This document shows, piece after piece, positions 1 to 5,330 of a stretch of 8,082 nucleotides of DNA (the first letter of the stretch is position 1; each line of letters opens with the position of its first letter). The DNA is taken from contig JAPSKJ010000089.1 in NCBI GenBank assembly GCA_031177735.1, positions 1-8,082 on the forward strand, read 5' to 3'. The stretch is from Nocardioides sp. GTDB taxonomy: Bacteria > Actinomycetota > Actinomycetes > Propionibacteriales > Nocardioidaceae. The translations under genes and the position numbers were made by a program. The notes under the pieces are model-generated. The model made no database searches. It was not told the origin of the DNA and worked only from the letters and a program-made list of their open reading frames with translations.

Positions 1-100
1 CCGATCTCGCAACCGACGATCACCAGAGCCACCGGGGAGTTCATGCCCACCAGACAACCGGTCGGCCACGCGCTCGCGCGACCGACCCCGGGCGTCACTG

Positions 101-118
101 CGTCGACTTTGGTCGACG
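101..118. repeat. Short perfect inverted repeat upstream of the DUF72 gene
   Basis: CGTCGAC (101-107) and GTCGACG (112-118) are perfect reverse complements separated by TTTG. The site lies 29 bases before the preferred start of the DUF72 gene, so it could be an operator, or simply a chance SalI-type palindrome in GC-rich DNA. The frame of the DUF72 gene is open through positions 1-147 as well, so this stretch might instead be coding if the upstream start at 43 is used. I see no convincing -10/-35 pair here. Confidence 0.25.
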
Positions 119-147
119 TCGCGGCCCTTCCGGGGTACCGGCCGCAC

Positions 148-888
148 ATGGATCCGGTCATCAACGGGGTGCGCATCGGGACATCCGGGTGGTCCTACGA
201 CCACTGGGCGGGCGTGTTCTACCCCGACGGCCTCGGCAAGGCGAAGTGGCGCGACTTCTACGCCCAGCACTTCGACACCGTCGAGCTGAACGCGTCGTTC
301 TACCGCTGGCCCGGCGAGCGGCCGTTCCGCGGATGGTCCACCTCGCTGCCGCCCGGGTTCCGGATGTCGGTGAAGGCGTCACGCTGGCTCAGCCACGGCC
401 GGCGGCTGCGCGACGACGGCGCCTGGGCCGAGCGCCTCGCGGCCGCGATGCGTGCCCTCGGCGACCGGGCCGGCGTCGTACTCGTGCAGCTGCCGGGCGA
501 CTTCGAGCGCGACGACGACCGGCTCGGCTCGTTCCTCGCGCAGGTCTCACCCGAGGTCCGCGTCGCCATGGAGCTGCGGCACCCCTCGTGGGACGACGAC
601 GACGTGGCGGCCCTGCTGGAGAAGCACCAAGCGGCCTTCGTCGTCACCCACGGCCCCGGCCTGCACACGGCGCTGCGCGCGACCGCGCCCTTCGTCTACT
701 GCCGGTGGCACGGGCCCCACTCGGCTCCGTTGTACGCCGGCCGCTACTCCCCCGACGAGATCGAGGTGTGGGCCCGCCGGATCGAGGGCTGGCGCGGCGA
801 GGGCCGCGAGGTGTGGGGCTACTTCGACAACGACGGCTCGGGCCACGCCATCGCCAACGCTCGCGAGCTGCTGGCGCTGCTCGCCTAG
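148..888 (+). CDS. DUF72 (YecE-like) TIM-barrel family protein
   Basis: Translates to 246 residues, a normal length for DUF72. Family hallmarks appear in order: GTSGWSYDHW near residues 11-20 followed by GVFYP, FDTVELNASFYRWP at 42-55, FRMSVKASRWLSH at 71-83, VVLVQLPGDF at 110-119, MELRHPSW at 141-148, YCRWHGP at 184-190, and a C-terminal WGYFDND at 223-229. The fold is a TIM barrel; the biochemical role of the family is not established, so none is assigned. Start choice: the ATG at 148 places about ten residues before GTSGW, as in most relatives. An in-frame ATG at 43 is preceded by GGGGAG but with only 3 nt spacing, and it would add 35 residues that resemble no conserved sequence. The frame is also open to the left window edge. 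It converges on the sugar kinase gene with a 7-bp gap. Confidence 0.9.
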   Translation: MDPVINGVRIGTSGWSYDHWAGVFYPDGLGKAKWRDFYAQHFDTVELNASFYRWPGERPFRGWSTSLPPGFRMSVKASRWLSHGRRLRDDGAWAERLAAAMRALGDRAGVVLVQLPGDFERDDDRLGSFLAQVSPEVRVAMELRHPSWDDDDVAALLEKHQAAFVVTHGPGLHTALRATAPFVYCRWHGPHSAPLYAGRYSPDEIEVWARRIEGWRGEGREVWGYFDNDGSGHAIANARELLALLA

Positions 889-895
889 CGTCGGC

Positions 896-1792
896 CTACT
901 GCCCCTGCTCCGGCGCCAGCTCTCGGGTGAGCTCGTGGGCGTACGGCGGGTCGGCGCCCGGGCGGGACACCGTGACCGCCGCGGCGGCCACCGCGTGCCC
1001 GAGGGCGTGCTCGATGTCGTCACGGTCGAGTGCGGTGAGATCGGCGTCCCACAAGGCGTCGAGCAGCGCCGCGCCGAAGGTGTCGCCCGCGCCGATCGTG
1101 TCCACCACCTCGACCCGCTCGGCGGGAACGTCGACGACCTGCTCGCCGAACCACGTCGCGCCCTCGCCGCCGCGGGTGACGACCACCGCCACCGGACCGC
1201 TGCCGCGCAGGTGGCGGGCGGCCTCGCCGACGCCGAGGTGCGGATAGAGCACCGCCAGGTCCTCGTCGCTGCACTTCACCAGGTCGCACCGGGCGACCAT
1301 CCGCTCCACCCGCCACCGCAGATCAGCGCCGGCACCGGTGATGCCCGGCCGGCAGTTGATGTCGTAGCTCACCGGCACGCCCTCGAGCCGGTCGAGGGCG
1401 TGGTGCACCTGCTCGGCGCCGGGGTCGAGCACCGGCGCGAGCGAGCTGACGTGCACCCGCTTCGGCCGGGCGAGCTCCCCGCCCGCGACCTGCCACTCGA
1501 TGTCGAACTCATAGCTCGCCGACCCGTCCGGGTTGATCCGTGCCGTCGCGGTGGCGGTGCGCTCGAGCACCTCGGGGTCGGCGGCGGGCGTGACCCCCGC
1601 GCTGGCCAGGTGGGCGGCGAGCGCGCGGCCACGGTCGTCGGCGGCGTACGCCGTCAGCAGCTGGGTCTCCCGGCCCAGCCGCGCCAGCGCGACAGCTGCG
1701 TTGGCCGCGCTGCCGCCGGGATGCTCGGTCTCGGTGCCGTCGGGGGCCAGGACGATGTCGATCAGCGACTCGCCGATCACCAGGGCGTGCAT
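896..1792 (-). CDS. PfkB-family carbohydrate kinase (fructokinase-like)
   Basis: A 298-residue protein of standard PfkB/ribokinase length, expected to be a cytosolic ATP-dependent sugar kinase. Both PfkB signatures are visible: GGSAANAAVALARLG at residues 26-40, and DTIGAGDTFGAALL at 231-244, where Asp237 of GAGD is the expected catalytic base. YDINCRP (143-149), VKCSDEDL (172-179) and VVTRGGEGA (204-212) match the sugar-binding and nucleotide-binding regions of fructokinase-type members. The exact substrate cannot be read from sequence; fructose is the best guess. The ATG at 1792 is fixed by an in-frame TAG four codons upstream. No Shine-Dalgarno sequence precedes it. A TAGACA hexamer ends six bases before the ATG, which would suit a leaderless transcript, but no good -35 is seen. 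The gene is 169 bp downstream of the GT87 gene on the same strand, with repeat copy A between them. Confidence 0.9.
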   Translation of the reverse strand: MHALVIGESLIDIVLAPDGTETEHPGGSAANAAVALARLGRETQLLTAYAADDRGRALAAHLASAGVTPAADPEVLERTATATARINPDGSASYEFDIEWQVAGGELARPKRVHVSSLAPVLDPGAEQVHHALDRLEGVPVSYDINCRPGITGAGADLRWRVERMVARCDLVKCSDEDLAVLYPHLGVGEAARHLRGSGPVAVVVTRGGEGATWFGEQVVDVPAERVEVVDTIGAGDTFGAALLDALWDADLTALDRDDIEHALGHAVAAAAVTVSRPGADPPYAHELTRELAPEQGQ

Positions 1793-1858
1793 GGGGACTG
1801 TCTAGCAGGCCAGGCGCTGCCGGTGGAGCCAGCGGGTCTGCGGCGCGCGGAACGCAGC

Positions 1859-1938
1859 TGTCACGCGGGATCGTCCCGCCCGGTGCGCGGCTGCAGCGGC
1901 GCACCGGCCGCGACAACGGCGCACCGGGCGAGGCGGGG
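1859..1938 (+). repeat. Copy A of an ~80-bp dispersed repeat with GCGCACCGG motifs
   Basis: Aligned by hand without gaps to the reverse complement of 3273-3352, it matches at about 62 of 80 positions; the core 1879-1938 matches at 49 of 60. It carries the nonamer GCGCACCGG once inverted (1880-1888) and twice direct (1899-1907, 1919-1927, exactly 20 bp apart). Arms 1874-1890 and 1897-1913 pair at 14 of 17 positions around a CTGCAG loop. As an alternative, 1877-1888 pairs perfectly over 12 bp with 1919-1930. It sits between the stop of the GT87 gene and the start of the kinase gene, so it could act as a 3' RNA structure or as a binding site. The family is not recognised; it looks like a REP/REPIN-type intergenic element. 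Confidence 0.75.
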
Positions 1939-1961
1939 ATCGTCTTCGACGGCGGCGTGCT

Positions 1962-3131
1962 TCAGCGGCCGGCGGGCAGGACCGCGGTGTCCGGCCGGCC
2001 CGCCGAGGTGGTGTGCGCCCGCAGCCACCAGGCGCTGACCGCGACGGATCCGATCGCGGCGAGGAAGTAGGCGTTGCCGGCGACCTGCTCGAGCGGCGTC
2101 CACAACACCTCCCGGTCGCCTGACCGCGGTGGCCAGCGGACCACGGCGGCCGCGGTGACGAGCACCCACGCCAGCGCTACCGCGCGCGCCGGCACCGCAC
2201 CCAGGTGCCACAGCACGAGCACGAACGGCACCGCCCACACCCAGTGGTGGTTCCACGAGATCGGCGAGGCGAGCAGCATCGCGGCGGCGGCCAGGCACGT
2301 GCCGAGCACGCTGCCGACAGCGTCGCCCCGACGCCAGGCGACCACCCCGAGCAGCAGCGTGCCCACGCCGAGCGCACCGGCGACGACCAACCACACCAGC
2401 GTGCTGGGCTCGTGACCGAGCAGCCGCCACAGCACCGAGAGCGCGGACTGGTTGCCCGCATACGCCACTCCCCCGACCCGGTCGGCGTCTCCGGCCAGGG
2501 CGGTCCAGTAGGCCCAGGCGTCCCGCGGCGTGACGAGGAACCCGACCACCACCGTCGCCACGAACGATCCGGCAGCGAGCGCCGCGGCGCGGATCCGCCC
2601 CACCAGCAGGAGGAAGACCACGAAGACGAGCGGGGTGAGCTTGAGTCCGGCCGCCAGGCCGACGAGCGCGCCCGACCAGCGTCGATCGGCGCGCAGCAGG
2701 TCGTGCACCACCAGCGCCATGAGCAGCGTGTTGATCTGCCCGAACGACAGGTGCGACCACACCGGCTCCAGGGCGAGCGACCCGGCCGTGAGGGCAGGGC
2801 TCGTCCACCACGGCGCGGCCGGCGACAGCACCCGCACGACCAGCCCGACGGCGTACCCGAGCGCCACCACGGTGCCGAAGCTCCACAGCGCGGCAGCGAC
2901 GCTCACCGGCAGCGCAGCGACCGGTGCGAACAGCATCGCCGCGATCGGCGGGTAGGTGAACGCGAGCCCCTCAGGGTGGAGCCGCACGTCGTAGAGACCG
3001 CCGAGGAACACGGTCTCGCCGCCGAGCCGGTAGACGCGCAGGTCGATCAAGCCGCCACCGCCGCCGACGCCGACGTACGCCGCCACGGCGAGGCTCACCG
3101 CCAGCAGAGCCAGCCACTCCCGTCGTCCCAC
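1962..3131 (-). CDS. GT87-family (DUF2029) membrane glycosyltransferase, probable alpha-mannosyltransferase
   Basis: A 389-residue, strongly hydrophobic protein with roughly ten predicted membrane segments. It fits the GT-C fold polyprenyl-phosphomannose-dependent enzymes that include mycobacterial PimE and Rv2181. Diagnostic features are Asp30 in LIDLRVY within the first external loop (the position of the PimE catalytic Asp), TYPP at 59-62, SFGQINTLL at 129-137, GLKLTPLVF at 162-170, NQS at 227-229, and SPISWNHHW at 289-297. The likely job is adding mannose to an envelope glycolipid or glycan on the outer face of the membrane; the acceptor is unknown. The start is a GTG at 3131, the only start codon after an in-frame TAG about 48 nt upstream. 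No Shine-Dalgarno is present, but TAGCGT (3140-3145) lies 8 nt ahead and could be a -10 for a leaderless mRNA. Copies of the same repeat flank the gene. It is separated from rplQ by a terminator, so it is probably its own transcription unit. Confidence 0.88.
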   Translation of the reverse strand: MGRREWLALLAVSLAVAAYVGVGGGGGLIDLRVYRLGGETVFLGGLYDVRLHPEGLAFTYPPIAAMLFAPVAALPVSVAAALWSFGTVVALGYAVGLVVRVLSPAAPWWTSPALTAGSLALEPVWSHLSFGQINTLLMALVVHDLLRADRRWSGALVGLAAGLKLTPLVFVVFLLLVGRIRAAALAAGSFVATVVVGFLVTPRDAWAYWTALAGDADRVGGVAYAGNQSALSVLWRLLGHEPSTLVWLVVAGALGVGTLLLGVVAWRRGDAVGSVLGTCLAAAAMLLASPISWNHHWVWAVPFVLVLWHLGAVPARAVALAWVLVTAAAVVRWPPRSGDREVLWTPLEQVAGNAYFLAAIGSVAVSAWWLRAHTTSAGRPDTAVLPAGR

Positions 3132-3272
3132 GCCCGCGGACGCTAGCGAGCACGGGTGGCCGCGGGGTGAACGCTACGCGTGCGCTGCCTGGACCTCGGC
3201 GCGCCGATCCAGCGCTGCCCGCCCACCCGGCGCAGGCCGGCTCACCGGCGAGCCCGCCGCCCCGCTATGCCG

Positions 3273-3352
3273 CCCCACCCCGTCCGGTGCGCCCCTGTCG
3301 CATCCGGTGCGCCGCTGCGACGGCGCACCGGATGCGATAACACCGCGTTACA
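3273..3352 (-). repeat. Copy B of the ~80-bp dispersed repeat, with a perfect 17-bp hairpin
   Basis: The reverse complement aligns without gaps to 1859-1938. Arms 3298-3314 and 3321-3337 are perfectly complementary over 17 bp around a 6-nt loop (CTGCGA). The TCCGGTGCGCC motif occurs at 3283-3293 and 3303-3313, exactly 20 bp apart, and in the opposite orientation at 3322-3332. The outer end carries TAAC-ACCGC-GTTA (3338-3350), a smaller inverted pair. It lies in the gap after the rplQ terminator and before the GT87 gene. There is no T-run after the hairpin, so it does not look like a simple intrinsic terminator. Confidence 0.8.
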
Positions 3353-3392
3353 TCCTCTGGCGCACCGCCGCGGGCCGGCATCCGAAATAGCG

Positions 3393-3426
3393 GAAGGCCC
3401 GCCACCCGGTGGGGTGGCGGGCCTTC
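3393..3426 (-). terminator. Rho-independent-type terminator of the rplQ operon
   Basis: A perfect 15-bp stem (3393-3407 with 3412-3426) closes a 4-nt loop, starting 20 nt past the rplQ stop codon. On the minus strand the stem ends in CCTTC and is followed by CGCTATTTCGG, so the U-tract is short and interrupted, as is common in high-GC actinobacteria. It marks the end of the infA-to-rplQ cluster. It could also work in the opposite direction, but no plus-strand gene ends here. Confidence 0.85.
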
Positions 3427-3445
3427 GCGGCGATCGCTGGATCGA

Positions 3446-4036
3446 TCAGGCCTTGGTGTCGCCCGACTCCTCGGTGGACTCCTCGGCGACCGACTCCGCC
3501 TCGGCGGTCTCGGTGTCGGCCTCGACCGCGAGGACCTCGGTGTCGCCGGCCTCGTTGGGGGCCTCGACCTCGGCCGGAGCGACCTCGGACTCCTCGGTGA
3601 CCTCAGCAGCCGGCTCGTCGGCGACGGGCGCAGCGGCGGCCGGGGCGGCCGTCTTGCTGGTGGCCGGCTTGGGGGCGTAGGGCTCGGTCACGAGCTCGAT
3701 GACCGCCATGGGGGCGTTGTCGCCCTTGCGGGGGCCGAGCTTGGTGATCCGGGTGTAGCCGCCCGGACGGTCCTTCATCTGCTCGGCGATCTCGGTGAAG
3801 AGGACGTGCACGACACCCTTGTCGCGGATGGTCTTGAGGACCTCGCGGCGGTTGTGCAGGTCGCCCTTCTTCGCCTTCGTGATCAGCTTCTCGGCGTGCG
3901 GCCGCAGCACGCGCGCCTTCGCCTCGGTCGTGGTGATCCGACCGTGCTCGAACAGGGCGGTCGCCAGGTTGGAGATGATCAGCTTCTGGTGGGCCGGGCT
4001 GCCGCCGAGGCGGGCGCCCTTCTTGGGAGTAGGCAT
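3446..4036 (-). CDS. rplQ: Large-subunit ribosomal protein bL17 with an acidic C-terminal extension
   Basis: A 196-residue bL17. The conserved core spans about residues 1-120 (MPTPKKGARLGGSPAHQ, then LFEHGRITTTEAKARVLRP, and RITKLGPRKGDNAPMAVIEL near the end). It binds 23S rRNA in the large subunit near the peptide exit tunnel. Residues 121-196 are an Ala/Glu-rich, low-complexity tail. From residue 140 on it has about 21 acidic residues and one lysine, so it is probably disordered and cannot act as a typical rRNA-binding basic tail. Actinobacterial L17 proteins commonly have such extensions, but this one is long. The ATG is preceded by GGAAAGGA at a good distance. It is the last gene of the cluster, 155 nt after rpoA, with stem-loops in the gap, and is followed by a terminator. 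Confidence 0.97.
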   Translation of the reverse strand: MPTPKKGARLGGSPAHQKLIISNLATALFEHGRITTTEAKARVLRPHAEKLITKAKKGDLHNRREVLKTIRDKGVVHVLFTEIAEQMKDRPGGYTRITKLGPRKGDNAPMAVIELVTEPYAPKPATSKTAAPAAAAPVADEPAAEVTEESEVAPAEVEAPNEAGDTEVLAVEADTETAEAESVAEESTEESGDTKA

Positions 4037-4081
4037 GGTGCCTGTCCTTTCCTCTCCGGCCGTGTCAGGTACCGGGGTAGA

Positions 4082-4184
4082 CGCTCCTCGCGGAGCGATT
4101 TTGGAGAGAGCCAGCCCGGTCGGTCGACCCGGCTGGGCGGCCGAGCCTGTCGGCGGGCGCGGAGCCCGCCGACACGCTCGGCCG
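4082..4184 (-). promoter_or_regulatory. Three consecutive stem-loops in the rpoA-rplQ gap
   Basis: In minus-strand order after the rpoA stop: (1) 4138-4146/4176-4184 plus 4148-4158/4164-4174, a 20-bp stem with a single C-C mismatch (plus-strand bases) and a 5-nt loop; (2) 4111-4116/4131-4136 plus 4118-4121/4126-4129, 10 bp with one mismatch and a 4-nt loop; (3) 4082-4087/4092-4097, 6 bp with a 4-nt loop. None is followed by a U-tract on the minus strand, so these are more likely intercistronic RNA structures (processing, stability or partial attenuation) than a full terminator. Hairpin 3 is followed by ATTTT on the plus strand, so it could terminate antisense transcription. Confidence 0.6.
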
Positions 4185-4191
4185 GTTCAGC

Positions 4192-5208
4192 TCAGTACTG
4201 CTCGTCCTCGACGAAGGCGTCGTCGTCGTCGTCGCCGTAGGCGGCGAGGGCGGCCGACGGGTCGAAGCCGGGAGCGCTGTCCTTGAGCGAGAGGCCCATC
4301 TCGTGCAGCTTGGCCTTGACCTCGTCGATCGACTTCGCACCGAAGTTGCGGATGTCGAGCAGGTCCTGCTCCGAGCGGCTGATGAGCTCACCCACGGTGT
4401 GGATGCCCTCGCGCTTGAGGCAGTTGTAGGACCGCACCGTCAGCTGCAGGTCCTCGACCGGGAGGGCGAGGTCGGCGGCGAGCTGCTCGTCGACGGGCGA
4501 GGGACCGATGTCGATGCCCTCGGCCTCGACGTTGAGCTCACGGGCCAGGCCGAAGAGCTCGACCAGCGTCTTGCCGGCCGACGCGAGGGCGTCGCGCGGG
4601 CGGATCGACGGCTTGGTCTCGACGTCGATGACGAGCTTGTCGAAGTCGGTGCGCTGCTCGACACGGGTCGCCTCGACCTTGTAGGTCACCTTCAGCACGG
4701 GGCTGTAGATCGAGTCGACCGGGATGCGGCCGATCTCGTTGTCGGCGCCCTTGTTCTGGACGGCGGAGACGTAGCCGCGGCCACGCTCGACGACCAGCTC
4801 GAGCTCGAGCTTGCCCTTGTCGGACAGGGTGGCGATCTTCAGGTCGGGGTTGTGCACCTCGACACCGGCCGGGGGCGCGATGTCGGCGGCGGTGACGTCA
4901 CCGGCACCCGACTTGCGCAGGTACATGGTGACCGGCTCGTCGTGCTCGGAGGAGACGACCAGACCCTTGAGGTTCAGAATGACCTCGGTGACGTCCTCCT
5001 TGACACCCTCGATCGTCGAGAACTCGTGGAGGACACCGTCGATCTTGATGCTGGTGACGGCCGCGCCGGGGATCGAGGACAGCAGCGTACGCCGCAGCGA
5101 GTTGCCCAGCGTGTAGCCGAAGCCAGGCTCCAGCGGCTCGATGACGAAGCGCGAGCGGAACTCGTCGACGACCTCTTCCGAGAGGGTGGGGCGCTGTGCG
5201 ATGAGCAC
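4192..5208 (-). CDS. rpoA: DNA-directed RNA polymerase subunit alpha
   Basis: A 338-residue RpoA, which dimerises to scaffold beta and beta-prime and contacts promoter UP elements and activators. The N-terminal domain (about 1-230) shows the signatures FVIEPLEPGFGYTLGNSLRR (21-40) and TSIKIDGVLHEFSTIEGV (52-69). The C-terminal domain (about 250-306) contains TVRSYNCLKREGI, where Arg259 matches E. coli Arg265, and NFGAKSIDEVK (288-298). After the domain comes an acidic end with five consecutive Asp (326-330) and EDEQY, typical of actinobacterial alpha subunits. The start is a GTG at 5208, chosen because it gives the conserved MLIAQRPTLSEE N-terminus and is preceded by GGAAAGGAAAG. It lies 122 nt after rpsD and 155 nt before rplQ; both gaps contain hairpins. 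Confidence 0.99.
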   Translation of the reverse strand: MLIAQRPTLSEEVVDEFRSRFVIEPLEPGFGYTLGNSLRRTLLSSIPGAAVTSIKIDGVLHEFSTIEGVKEDVTEVILNLKGLVVSSEHDEPVTMYLRKSGAGDVTAADIAPPAGVEVHNPDLKIATLSDKGKLELELVVERGRGYVSAVQNKGADNEIGRIPVDSIYSPVLKVTYKVEATRVEQRTDFDKLVIDVETKPSIRPRDALASAGKTLVELFGLARELNVEAEGIDIGPSPVDEQLAADLALPVEDLQLTVRSYNCLKREGIHTVGELISRSEQDLLDIRNFGAKSIDEVKAKLHEMGLSLKDSAPGFDPSAALAAYGDDDDDAFVEDEQY

Positions 5209-5223
5209 TGATTCTTTCCTTTC

Positions 5224-5251
5224 CGGGCCCGACCGCTATATGAGGGGCCCG
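5224..5251 (-). promoter_or_regulatory. 7-bp inverted repeat just upstream of the rpoA ribosome binding site
   Basis: CGGGCCC (5224-5230) pairs with GGGCCCG (5245-5251) around a 14-nt AT-containing loop. On the mRNA the stem ends directly against the GGAAAGGAAAG Shine-Dalgarno of rpoA, so folding could influence translation of rpoA. The loop includes TATAG on the minus strand, a weak -10 look-alike with no suitably spaced -35. The functional reading is speculative. Confidence 0.35.
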
Positions 5252-5292
5252 AACTGCCAGGGATGAGTGAAGTTGTGGCGAAATCCGGTGGA

Positions 5293-5324
5293 CGGCGGCC
5301 CCGACGAAGACGTCGGGACCGCCG
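5293..5324 (-). promoter_or_regulatory. Stem-loop immediately after the rpsD stop codon
   Basis: 5293-5298 pairs with 5319-5324 and 5300-5306 with 5311-5317, giving 13 bp with one mismatch and a 4-nt loop. It begins 7 nt beyond the rpsD stop. The following minus-strand sequence (TCCACCGGATTTCGCC) has no U-tract adjacent to the stem, so it is probably an intercistronic stability or partial-termination element between rpsD and rpoA. Confidence 0.55.
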
Positions 5325-5330
5325 GCCGGG

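Larger units (their letters stand above)
3132..3445. other. 314-nt noncoding gap between rplQ and the GT87 gene
   Basis: Read on the minus strand it holds, in order, the rplQ terminator (3393-3426), a degenerate GCGCACCG copy (3360-3367), repeat copy B (3273-3352), an unremarkable GC-rich stretch (about 3150-3270), and a possible -10 (TAGCGT, 3140-3145) just before the GT87 start. I see no credible small gene in it. The tRNA pseudouridine synthase gene truA, which often follows rplQ, is not here. Confidence 0.7.

Noticed and set aside
452..2038. Very long plus-strand open frame spanning the end of the DUF72 gene and the kinase gene.
   Set aside because: It is rich in Arg/Pro/Ala/His, has no recognisable domain and lies opposite or out of frame with two well-supported genes; typical high-GC shadow frame.
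2205..3146. Long plus-strand open frame opposite the GT87 gene.
   Set aside because: Its translation is His/Arg/Gln/Glu-rich without domains, while the minus strand encodes a clear multi-membrane-segment glycosyltransferase.
1880..3332. CRISPR-like reading of the evenly spaced GCGCACCGG motifs.
   Set aside because: Only two or three 9-11-bp units per site, about 10-bp spacers and inverted orientations; nothing like a CRISPR repeat-spacer array, and no cas genes.
3298..3337. The 17-bp hairpin as a second rplQ terminator.
   Set aside because: No U-tract on either strand, and it is part of a repeat present elsewhere in the window; the 3393-3426 stem already fits as terminator.
4303..5211. Long plus-strand open frame opposite rpoA.
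   Set aside because: Repetitive Leu/Asp/Val/Gly composition explained by antisense reading of the rpoA codons; no independent start signal.
5232..5275. Possible internal promoter before rpoA (TATAGC with CTGGCA upstream on the minus strand).
   Set aside because: Both hexamers match only 4 of 6 positions and the spacing is about 14 nt, too short for a standard promoter.
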